From Castanea sativa (Eukaryota > Streptophyta > Magnoliopsida > Fagales > Fagaceae): a stretch of DNA of 64,000 nucleotides. The notes under the pieces were generated by a model, which did no database searches, was not told the origin of the DNA, and worked only from the letters and a program-made list of their open reading frames with translations. Of the stretch, positions 25,441 through 35,346 are shown in pieces (position 1 is the first letter of the stretch; the number at the start of each line of letters is the position of its first letter). The position numbers and the translations under genes were made by a program. Location of the stretch: the NCBI RefSeq assembly GCF_040712315.1, contig NC_134017.1, forward strand, positions 18,940,001 through 19,004,000, written 5' to 3'.

Positions 25441-25499
25441 AAGTGAAGGGATTTTTTTTCGTAAATAGATTTGTTCTTTCTTATTTATACTTAGGTTTT

Positions 25500-25907
25500 T
25501 AGCCCCGTTTATTAAAACGCAGCTTCAGGGATTCTTGAAGCCGCGTTTAAAAAACGCAGCTTCAGGCGTAACTGTTGTCGTGTTTTTTAATAAACGCGGC
25601 TTTAGGACAGAACTAGAGCCGCGTTTTTAAAACGCGGCTTCAAGACATGTATTAAAAAAAAAAAAATTTCAGATGGGTCTGAAGCTGCGTTTTTAAAACG
25701 CGGCTTCAGCCCATTCCAGAAAAACGCGGCTGAAGACCCAAAAAACGCAGCTATAGAATTGGGCTTGGGCTGCGTTCAACCCACGCGGCCATAAATCAGG
25801 TGTTGTGGGTGCGTTTCTGAGGAACGCGGCCCAAATAGGGTCTTAGGCCGCGTTTTTGCAAACGCGGCTGAAAAAAACGCGGCCTAAGACCCGCGTGTTT
25901 TGTAGTG
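25500..25907. repeat. CACTA right subterminal repeat region
   Basis: Motifs of the form GCCGCGTTTTTAAAACGCGGCTTCA occur in both orientations through about 400 bp and run into the terminus TTTTGTAGTG at 25907. The left end has the same general design but CTATAG instead of TTCAGG spacers. Confidence 0.8.
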
Positions 25908-26387
25908 ACACCACGGCACTATTGACATTACTTTTTCAACCATCCATAATAATATATGTCATTTAAATTTGTTATGAAAATGCTGTGAATATAGCATTTT
26001 TCATAAATAAATAAAAATTAAAAAAAAAAAAGCAAAAAAAACCCAGACTTTTTTTGTGCCTTTTCTTTTGACAAATTTAGCATAAAATTCAATCAATGTT
26101 ATCATAGGAGCATAGTTTGATAAAATGGAAAAGTACATACAAGGCCAATGAGATCGTGGTGCAGAAGATGACTTCCAATCAGCAGCAAAACTCGTGTTAA
26201 AAAACAAGTCATAATACGTGGCACTCAGAATTCCAAACGATAACCTCAATTATCTGAAGCAAACAAAACAAACTTGGAAGCCATAGGCAGAGGACCGAGA
26301 ATTGGCAGTTGCGGCGGCGGTGGTGGGTGAAAGGAGGAAGAAGGAGATGGTGCAGATGAAGAGGACTAGTACTACCACCAAGATTAA

Positions 26388-27093
26388 CGTTGGAGCATTT
26401 TAATATTAAATAATTAAAATAAATAAATGTTATAACATAAATGTCAAGATGTAGAAGTGAATATAGAAGATAAGAAGTTCGTGAAAATGTTTAATCCCAC
26501 GTTGAAAATGAGAGAGACTATTTTGTTCTTTTTAATTGTGGTGATTAATGAGTTAACATGAATTGTCTCAAATATTGGGTCAAATACGTGTGCAATCAGA
26601 ATAATATCCAACAATTAATCTTATAACACCCACTACATTAGAATAATGGACCTAATTAATTAGATTAATTTGGGTGTTCTTTCTGGTGGAGCTTTATGCA
26701 GATGTTGTTCTAGCCATTCGACACTTGTTGGACTGTTGTATCCTGGGGGAGACAAGGAGCTTGAATCTTCTTAAAGAGAGCGAGTACCGTGCCTCAGTCC
26801 AAAAAGTGTTGTGTAATCTCTTTCTTTAAATTTAAAAAAAAAAAAATCAAAAGTGATTAATTTGGGTGTTCTTTCTGGTGGAGCTTTGGGCTCAAGAGCA
26901 ACACTTTGTGCAGAGGTTGTTCTAGCCATACGACACTTGTTGGGCTGTTGTATCCTGGAGGAGACAAATCAGAGAAGGAGTGCCTCAGTCCAAAAAGTGT
27001 TGGGTAATCTCTTTCTTTAAATTAAAAAAAATTCAGAAATATTATTCAATTTCTCTTTGTGTTATTTCCATTATCATTGTATTTGCACCAACA
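26388..27093 (+). repeat. Copia 5' LTR (706 bp) with internal duplication
   Basis: It aligns to the 3' LTR at both ends. It carries two tandem versions of a roughly 185-bp block (about 26664-26853 and 26854-27036) and lacks about 130 bp present in the 3' LTR at about 31835-31960. The first two bases are CG rather than TG. Confidence 0.88.
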
Positions 27094-27113
27094 ATTTTAA
27101 GGAGATTCAATAC

Positions 27114-27851
27114 ATGAAGCCTACACAAGAGAAACCAAATGAGCCTGTTGGAGATCTCAACAAGCCCTTTCGCTTTAAGAGAGCCCACTTCAAGAGGTGG
27201 AAAGGAAAGGTCCTCTTCTACTTGAGCATTCTCAAAGTCGCCTACATTCTCACTGACAAGAATCCATCAAAGGTTCCTACCGATGAGATGAGTGAGGAAG
27301 AATATAGTCTCCATCAAGAAAAAATAGAGAAGTATATAAAAGATGAATACAATTGTTGCTCTTATCTTTTGAATTGTCTTGCCGATCATTTCTATGATTA
27401 TTATGATACAACTTACAATTCTGCCAAAAAAATTTGGAAAGTTTTACAAAGCAAATATGATACCGAGGAGGCAGGTGCAAAGAAGTATGCTGCTAGTAGA
27501 TTTTTCCATTACCAAATGGTGGATGGAAAATCGGTGGTAGACCAAGCACAAGACTTTCAAATGATTGTAGCAGAATTGAGATCTGAAGGCATAAAGATCG
27601 GAGACAATTTGATGGTAGCTGGCATAATTGATAAACTACCACAATCTTGGAGGGAGTTCCAAAAGACTTTGCGGCACAAACAAAAAGAGACATCCTTGGA
27701 GACTTTGATCACACACATCCGTGTGGAGGAGGCTAGAGGACAAGATGCACTCATGACACAAGAAAGCAATGGTAATTCCACCACAAAGGTAAATCTTATT
27801 TCAGCTAATAATAATATGCCCAAAAATCATTTTTCTAGAATGGTCAATTAA
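27114..27851 (+). pseudogene. Copia Gag (UBN2-type) region
   Basis: It starts at an ATG 20 bp after the 5' LTR and encodes about 245 residues of a retrotransposon capsid-like Gag. Typical landmarks are [17 protein letters not shown], the [13 protein letters not shown] block, and [17 protein letters not shown]. The frame stops before the zinc knuckle, which lies about 110 bp downstream in another frame, so Gag is truncated relative to the intact family. Confidence 0.85.
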
Positions 27852-28104
27852 AGCCTAAAAAGAGAGCGTTTAAAAATAATAATAGACATCAAAGAAGGGG
27901 AAACCCAAATAAAAATTACAATAAGAACCAATAACCCCCTTCACAAGATCAATTTAATAGATCTTGTTTTGTTTGTGGCAAGAGTGGACATATTGCTCGA
28001 TTTTGCAAATTTCGGAAACGTGAATTTGTCTCACAGGCTAACGTAACCGAAGAACCTTTAGTGGCTATGATTACAGACATCGATATGGTGCAATATGTTG
28101 AAGG

Positions 28105-29370
28105 CTAGTGGGTAGATTCTGGTGCTAATAGGCACGTTTGCTATGACGAAAATTGGTTCAAATTGTACACTCCTTTTGAAGAAGGAAAAACTGTTATGCT
28201 TGGTGACTTTAGCAAAACCAAGGTTCTTGGAAGTGATGAGGTTGAATTGAAATTTACTTTTGGACATGTGCTAACATTGAAAGATGTATTTTACACTTCT
28301 TCCATGAGGAAGAATTTGATGTTAAGTTTTTTGCTTAACAAGGTTGGCTTTAAGCAAACTATGGAATCTAATAATTATGTAATCACTAAAAATGGATTAT
28401 TTGTGGGCAAGGGTTATGCTTGTGATGGAATATTTAAATTGAATATTGAGAATAATAAAGCATCTACTAGTTCAGTTTATATGTTTTCTTCTATTAATTT
28501 TTGGCATGCTCGTTTGTGTCATATAAATAGTAGATATGTGGGAATCATGAGTAGTTTAGGATTAATTCCAAGACTGTCAAAAGATTTTGAAAAATGTGAA
28601 ACTTGTAGTCAAGCTAAGATTACAAAAATGCCTCATAAAAGTGTTGTAAGAAATACCGAATTGCTTGAGTTAATTCACTCCAATTTATGTGAATTTGAGG
28701 GAATTTTAACTCATGGAGGAAATAGATATATTATCATTTTTATTGATGATTTCTCAAAATATACAACTATTTATTTGTTGAAAAATAAAAGTGATTCTTT
28801 TGAAAAATTTTAAGATTTTTTAAAAGAAGTTGAAAATCAATTCGGTAGAAAAATAAAAAGAATAAGAAGTGATAGAGGCTGTGATTATGAATCAAGTGCA
28901 TTCAACTCATTTGTTCAGTCTTTGAGAATTATCCATGAAACTATTGCACCATATTCACCTGCTTCTAATGGTGTGGTTGAAAGAAAAAATAAAACTTTAA
29001 TTGAGTTAACAAATGCCATGTTAATTGAATCTGGTGCACCTTTACATTTTTGGGGTGAAGCTATTTTAATTGCATGTCATGTTTTGAATAAGGTGCCACA
29101 TAAAAAGTCACACACCACACCTTTTGAGATGTGGAAAGGATATAAGCCAAATTTGAGATATTTGAGAGTATGGGGTTGTTTTGCTTATGTAAGGTTTACT
29201 AACCCTAAAATACCTAAATTAGGTATAAGAGCTACTACTTGTGTTTTTCTTGGTTATGCGATTAATAGTGCAACATATAGATTTTTTGATCTTGAAAACA
29301 AAATAATTTTTGAATTTGTTGATGCAATTTTTCATGAAGAAAAATTTCCTTTTAAATTAAAAATAGTGGA
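28105..29370 (+). pseudogene. Copia protease and integrase remnants
   Basis: The protease motif DSGA lies at about 28118, just after an in-frame TAG. The GAG-pre-integrase block [10 protein letters not shown] is at about 28500. The integrase core runs through [15 protein letters not shown], then a TAA at about 28812, then SDRGCDYES and PYSPASNGVVERKNKTL. The C-terminal block has RVWGCFAYV. The domains are collinear and recognisable but interrupted. Confidence 0.88.
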
Positions 29371-29385
29371 GGTGAAGAAAATATT

Positions 29386-31010
29386 TTGTCACAACCTAGT
29401 TCTTCTACTTCATATTTACAAAATCAAGAAAATTTTGAAATTGAACCTAGAAGGAGTAAAAAAGCTAGAGTTGAAAATGATTTTGGTCTTGATTATTATG
29501 TTTTTAACATTGAGGAAAATCCCCAAAATTTAAAAGAGACTTTAACATCACCTGATGCTATATTTTGGAAAGAGGTTGTAAATGATGAGATAGAATCTCT
29601 AATTTCTAATAAAACTTGGAAATTAGTAGATTTTCCACTGGGTTGCAAGACCATAGGTTGTAAATGGGTCCTTAGAAAGAAGTTGAAACCGGATGGATCA
29701 ATAGATAAGTTTAAAGCCATACTTGTTTCAAAAGGCTTTAAACAAAAAGTTGATCTTGATTTTTTTGATACATTTTCTCCGGTAACAAGAATTACATCTA
29801 TTAGATTGTTAATTGCTATTGTTGCAATTTTTTATTTAAAAATTTATCAAATGGATGTAAAAACTGCTTTTCTAAATGGGAACTGAAGGCTTTGTAGAGC
29901 CTGGACAAGAAAGCAAGGTATGTAAGCTAATTAAATCCCTATATGGCTTAAAACAAGCACATAAGCAGTGGCATGGAAAGTTTGATTCCTGCATGATTGA
30001 GAATGGTTATAAATCAAATGAATGTGATAAATGTATTTTATTCTAAATCATGGAATAATTTACATGTTATTATTAGCCTCTATGTGAATGATATGTTGAT
30101 TTTTGGCTCAAATATGCATGTTATAAATGAGACAAAAAAATATGCTTAAAAGCCATTTTGATATGAAAGATCTTGGTGAGGTTAATTTTATTTTGGGCAT
30201 GAAAATTACAAAAGCATGTGATGGAATATATCTTGATCAATTACATTATGTTAAGAAAATATAGAGAAAATATAATTTTTATGATCACAAAAGTGTATCT
30301 ACTCCTTTTGATTCTAGTGTTCATTTATTTTAGGTGAATAATTATGATGAGATTTTTAATCAAAAGGATTATGCTAGCATCATTGGTAGTTTGCGTTATG
30401 TTACTGATTGTACTAGACCTGACATTACATATGAAGTAGGAGTGCTTAGGAGATTTACTAACAAGCCTAGTAGAGATCATTGGCTAGCTATTGAGCGAGT
30501 CATGAGATATTTAATTGGTACCAAAAGCTATAGCTTATTTTATAAAAAGTACCCTGTTGTGATTGAAGGTTTTAGTGATGTTGATTGGAATACTTTGTTA
30601 GGTGATTCTCTCTCTACCACTGCTTATATTTTTACCTTAGGTAGTGGTGCTATTTGTTGGATATCTAAAAATCAAACCATAATTGCTAATTCAATAATGG
30701 AAGCTGAATTAATAGCATTAGTTTCAGCTAGTGAAGAGGCAAATTGGCTTAGAGATTTGTTATATGAAATTCCACTTTAGAAAAAGCCAATTCCACTTAT
30801 ATTAATTCATTGTGATAGCACTGCCGCAATTGATAGAGTTAAAAACTGTTATTACAATGGTAAATCTAGACTTATAAGAAGAAAGCACAGTACCGTGCGA
30901 TCTGATTTGAGTAGTGGCATCATAACTGTGCATTATATTAAATCTAATGATAATCTTGCAGATCCATATATCAAGGCATTGGCAAAAGATAGGGTCTAGA
31001 ATACATCGAG
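29386..31010 (+). pseudogene. Copia reverse transcriptase and RNase H remnants
   Basis: The reverse transcriptase begins near WKLVDFPLGCKTIGCKWV and includes QMDVKTAFLNGN before a stop at about 29884. A frameshifted continuation has SLYGLKQAHKQW and LYVNDMLIFGSN, where the catalytic YVDD is changed to YVND. RNase H at 30334-30780 contains ANSIMEAELIALVSASEEA. The adjacent end reads through to a region with DNLADP at about 30950. Confidence 0.88.
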
Positions 31011-31636
31011 GGGGATGAGACTAAAGTCCATAAAATCATGAGCCATGTATGAAGATACCTAACCCAAGGACCAGAGATCCTGAGAATTGGGTTCCATACG
31101 AAAAACAAATCATATGATGGTCGTAAGAAATACACTATATATTTATTTTTAATTATTTATTTTGTAAATAATTTTTTAATTGTTCATCCCTATGATGTAA
31201 GTGCATTTATCCTGTAATGTGGAGAGGTTGAGTAAAAAACTTTTAATGAAATTTGTATCCCGTATGAGTGGGGTGTCAGAATTACAGAAGCACCATTGAC
31301 AAAATTTCACCTATGTGAGTGTGGGGGTGGGGCCTCTTCTTATAAGATTTGGACTTAATCTCAAACACACTCATGAAACTGGGATCAGCACACGGCCATA
31401 AAATGCTAGCTATAAAAGCTCATATCAACATTTAGGTTTTATGTGTAAGCAGTGACACTTAATTTCCTTAAAGCAATCCTAGTTCAAGTCGAAGACCACT
31501 ATGACTTTGGAGTTGAGATCGTTGTTTTACTAAGTGAAGGTTTAATGCAGAGCACACCTTCATGATGCATAGTGACCCATCTTTCCTTGGTAATCTCTCT
31601 TTAACTAAAAATTTAATATTAAAATGAGTGGGGGAT

Positions 31637-32194
31637 TGTTGGAGTATTTTAATATTAAATAATTAAAATGAATAAATGTTATAGCATAAATGTTAGTGAA
31701 TATGGAAGATGAGGAGTTAGTAAAAATATTTAATCCCACATTGAAAAGGAGGGAGACTATTTTGTTCTTTTTAATTGTGGTGATTAATGAGCTAACATGA
31801 ATTGTCTCAAATATTGGGCCGGATACGTGTGCAAGGGGGAGGTAAAGGGTGGAGGTGAAGAGCCATTAACCTACTTAATGGACTATCCGTTGGGGCCTTT
31901 TCATTCTTTAGAAACTCCTTATATCACCATTAATTGTGTAGCACCAGCCTATCAAAATAATATCTAACAATTAATTTTGTAACAGCCACTACATCAGAAT
32001 AATGACCTAATTAATCAAATTAATTTAGCCAACCAAGGGCTTGAATCTCCTTAAAGAGAGAGCGAGTGTCAAGTGTTGAGCCTCAGTCCAAAAAGTGTTG
32101 TGTAATCTCTTTCTTTAAATTAAAAAAAAAAAATCAGAAGTATCATTTAGTTTCTCTTTCCGTTATTCCCATTATCATTATGTTTGCATCAACA
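31637..32194 (+). repeat. Copia 3' LTR (558 bp)
   Basis: It begins TGTTGGAGTATTTTAATATT and ends TCAACA. It follows the polypurine tract and is flanked by attga. It differs from the 5' LTR by an extra block in the middle and by the absence of the duplicated promoter-proximal block. Confidence 0.9.
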
Positions 32195-33286
32195 ATTGAT
32201 AACCTCCATACCATGGACTTCAATGGATGATGATGGCCCTACCTTGTTTGCACCACCGATCATCATGATATTTTATATAAATAAAAATATCAAAATGACT
32301 ATCAATAGTTGAAGAGAGTGAGTGAAGTAGTAGTAGCTTTAAGATAGTTACAACTTTTTAAGTATAATTTGAAACTACATGATGATAATGATAAGCATAA
32401 TCTATCAAGAGTTGAAGATAACTCTGCAGAGCACTTTGTTGAGAAGATTGAGTCACAAACAAACTCATCATCTTCTTCTGCTCTCGTGGATGAAGCAACA
32501 TTTGGTGATATATGATATATCTTTATCCTGGGCAATGGTAATAATGAAATTGTTTGGATTTTGAAAATTGAAAATTGTGTTTATTATTGAACTCCATGGA
32601 TCTATATTGGGCTCGTGGTTGGAGAGCTGAGTGATGGGCCATAGATTGGGAACGAGAGTGAGTGGTTTTCTAATAGGGCTGGCTTTTTTGATTTATATTA
32701 GTTTTGAGGGCAATGGATTGGATCTCAATCATGGGTTTTAGTGCTAATGTTTTTTGGGTCTGGACATTGGCCTGTTACTTTGGAGTTTTGAATTTTTTTT
32801 TTTTTTTTAAGATGATGGATTCTGAAGTTTCAAGTGCATATTTAGAGAATTGTATGTACAAGTTAGGAAAGACCATTCCACACTTTTGTCGAGCAATTCT
32901 CTCTCTACGAGAGCTTCTCTCTCTAAAGAGTTTTGTTTCTACTTAGGAGTGTTTGTGTTTACCTAGGTGTACCTAGCGCTTTTACCCAAAATCCTTCAAT
33001 CTCCGCCCCTTTCCTCTCCAGTGATCTCCTATCACTCCCTTTCACATTTACATCCCACCTATCACAGTCCCCACTTACACTCTTCACACTCTTTTTAATT
33101 CCTGCATCCACCTTTTAGTTTCTCTATCTTTATAAACAAAACATTAGCCTCCTTTTTTTATTTTTCACCCTTCCCTCTACCTTTCTTGTTTTCTTTTGTT
33201 TCTGTGTGGTCCCTGTCACTTGTTCCTATGCTAAGTGTTATTCTTTTTGTTGTTTACTCTAGAGCTGCTATTTACTTGTCCCGTGA

Positions 33287-34181
33287 CCATGGGGGACCAT
33301 GTTGTAGCACGTGACTTTGGTTGGTTTGAAAGTAATGGGTCAAATGTGAGTACTGGCCCATTTGTTGAAGAATTTGACTCAGCTTCTCAAACCAGTGAGG
33401 AAGGAGAGACCCTATTTGCGAGACATGGGCCTATTCTAGAGGAAGATCATGAAAATATTGACATGCAACAGGATTTCTGGAGTCATTGTGCTATTGGCTT
33501 CATACTTGATAATAGGAAGTTCTCGATTTCGTACCTTTACAACTTATCAACAACGCATGGTGAATCCGAGGCGTGATTACTATTGTGGGTAGAGACTCGT
33601 TCTTTTATCTAATTCATTTCGAGCATATGGAAGATCTAGAGCATATGTGTGTTGAAGGTCAATGGGCAGTTGATGAAGCCTTTCTTGTTTTAGAAAAATA
33701 GAGACCTAAATTGGTCCTCAATAGACTTCAATTGAACTATGTTTCTATATGGGTTTAGCTCCATAATTTACCACTTGAGTACTAATGTCCAGAACTGGTT
33801 GAACAGATGGGTCATATAGTAGGTATTTTTGAAAGAGTAGGTTGGGAGGATCGTATTCCTTGGAACATCAAGTTCATGCGTGTTCGTGTTTGTCTAGATT
33901 CGTGGATGCCAGTTATATCAGGCTTTGTACTACGTTTAGATGATGGATCAAGGACATGGATTCAGTGTAGATACAAAAGGGTGCATAAACTATGCACTAG
34001 GTGTGGTTTGATTGGTCATATAAATCGGCAGTGTAGTGAGAGCATGGATGAAGTTGAGAGGAACCTGATTCGTCAAAGGCATTGCATTCAGAGGATACAT
34101 CATGTGCACTTTGGATTTGATTCAATGGAGCCACATTTTCACAATGAGCTCAGGGCCTTTTACAATAGAAGGAGACACTAG
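33287..34181 (+). pseudogene. LINE ORF1 with DUF4283 and zinc knuckle
   Basis: It starts at an ATG (MGDHVVARDFGWFES) and has the DUF4283-like block QQDFWSHCAIGFILDNRKFS. Stops follow between 33573 and 33785, and the frame reopens at 33807 with MGHIVGIFERVGWEDRIPW and the CCHC-type CTRCGLIGHINRQC. ORF1 proteins of plant L1 elements bind RNA. Confidence 0.82.
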
Positions 34182-35346
34182 ACTACCCATGCTCGAAATG
34201 GCAACGTGCAACCCAATATCCATAGTCCATCTCAACACCTAGATCCTAGACACCAGCCACACCATGCTAGTTCCTATGAAGAGACTAACCAAATTTCTAG
34301 AACCCAAACACTCCCACAATTCCTATCCCTCATACCTATCTCACAAACATAACCCATACCAATTTTGCCACACCACTAGACAAACCATACAACCCTACAA
34401 TCCGCCATCTTTTCCCTTAACTTAGGAACAACTTTGTACCTCCCACTCCCTTGAATTCCCTTGCCTCTTCCCCTGACCACAAAACCAAAACAATGAACCT
34501 ACCTTGGTCTCTGAGGAAGCTTTGCATGACACTCAAAATATAAACCAAAAATGGAGAGGGTGCACCTGACATTGCTTTGCCAACTCCATGGACACGTTTA
34601 AACAACTCTCCACTTCGATGGACATGGGTGGATGGTACGGGTCCATACATTACAATAGGTGAATTGAGAGCACAAACAGAGTTAAGATTGGAGACAGAAA
34701 GTGAATCTAAAACTATCAAAATGTTTAATTTGGACAAGTTGAATAAGGATTGTCTTGAGTGGCTACGTAGGGATGCATGGGATGGGGGACAGATCCCTAA
34801 ATCTCCTGACTCTTTTGTATAAGCCTTGGTACATAGGGTGGACAGAGAAAGACTAAGGTTTGAATTTGGCAGTTTTAGTACTGGGTTGAGACTAAGGAGG
34901 CTCAAGATGTGGGCAAACACCAAAATTTAGTTCAACACATGTTAGAATCACTGGGGGGAGTAGTCCCTACTCAAACTATTAGCCTAGACACTGGGCTTAA
35001 CATCATTATTGGATTTGATCCCTATGGGCTAGGCCAGGCCCACCTTCCCTTGGCTCCACTAATTTAGACCCTGGACTTCTTTTGATCTTTCACTGCAATG
35101 AGTGGTTGGAAGGGAATTGTGGAGTTTCTTGAGAAAGATTTGGCTCAAAACTGGGAAGGCTAGGAAGGAATATACACCAAAAGCTACTTTGTGGATTTCT
35201 ACACAAGGAAGGTAACAATGAAAATCCTCTGGCTACATCTTTATACTATATCTTGCTTTGCATAAGTAATTATGATGGGGTGGTCCAGGAAAATCCAAAT
35301 GGGTGTTAGGAAGCTGGCCCAACACAGCTTTCCCAATAGCCATAAG

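Larger units (their letters stand above)
2953..25907 (-). mobile_element. Composite CACTA (En/Spm, CMC) transposon region
   Basis: The left end starts CACTACAAAAAAAAAG at 2953. The right end at 25907 reads, on the complement, CACTACAAAACACGCGGG; a second right end at 18245 reads CACTACAAAAAACGCGGG. Both ends are followed by dense subterminal repeats built from GCCGCGTTTT/AAAACGCGGC-like motifs, as expected of CACTA elements. Both transposase genes lie on the minus strand inside. No other CACTACAAA left end was seen in the window. The 3-bp flanks are gca (left), aca (25907) and cta (18245), so neither pair gives a perfect target duplication. The 25907 end is favoured because it has about 400 bp of subterminal repeats, while the 18245 end has only about 55 bp. 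Two overlapping elements remain possible. Confidence 0.65.
26388..32194 (+). mobile_element. Ty1/Copia LTR retrotransposon, degenerate
   Basis: The 5' LTR is 26388-27093 and the 3' LTR 31637-32194. Both begin (T/C)GTTGGAG(C/T)ATTTTAATATT and end CAACA. The target duplication is attaa / attga. A polypurine tract, 'gagtgggggat', precedes the 3' LTR. Domains in order are Gag, CCHC zinc knuckle (CFVCGKSGHIARFC, about 27965), protease (DSGA, about 28118), GAG-pre-integrase and integrase, reverse transcriptase, and RNase H. This order, with integrase before reverse transcriptase, defines Copia. Stops and frameshifts break the polyprotein, for example TAG just before the protease DSGA and TGA near 29884. 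The catalytic YVDD is YVND. The element cannot move by itself. Confidence 0.93.
26270..32260 (-). pseudogene. Short coding exon with signal-peptide-like start, split by a Copia element
   Basis: On the minus strand the right flank of the Copia element (32223 leftward to 32195) opens with ATG and encodes MVWRLS. The left flank (26387 leftward) continues in the same frame, allowing for the 5-bp target duplication. It has a hydrophobic stretch with ILVVVLVLF and ICTISFFLL, then a Thr/Ala-rich segment that looks like a signal-peptide cleavage region. A possible donor GTTTGT follows near 26265. Downstream exons were not identified and the protein was not recognised. A different frame from an ATG near 32253 is also open, so the call is tentative. 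Confidence 0.4.
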
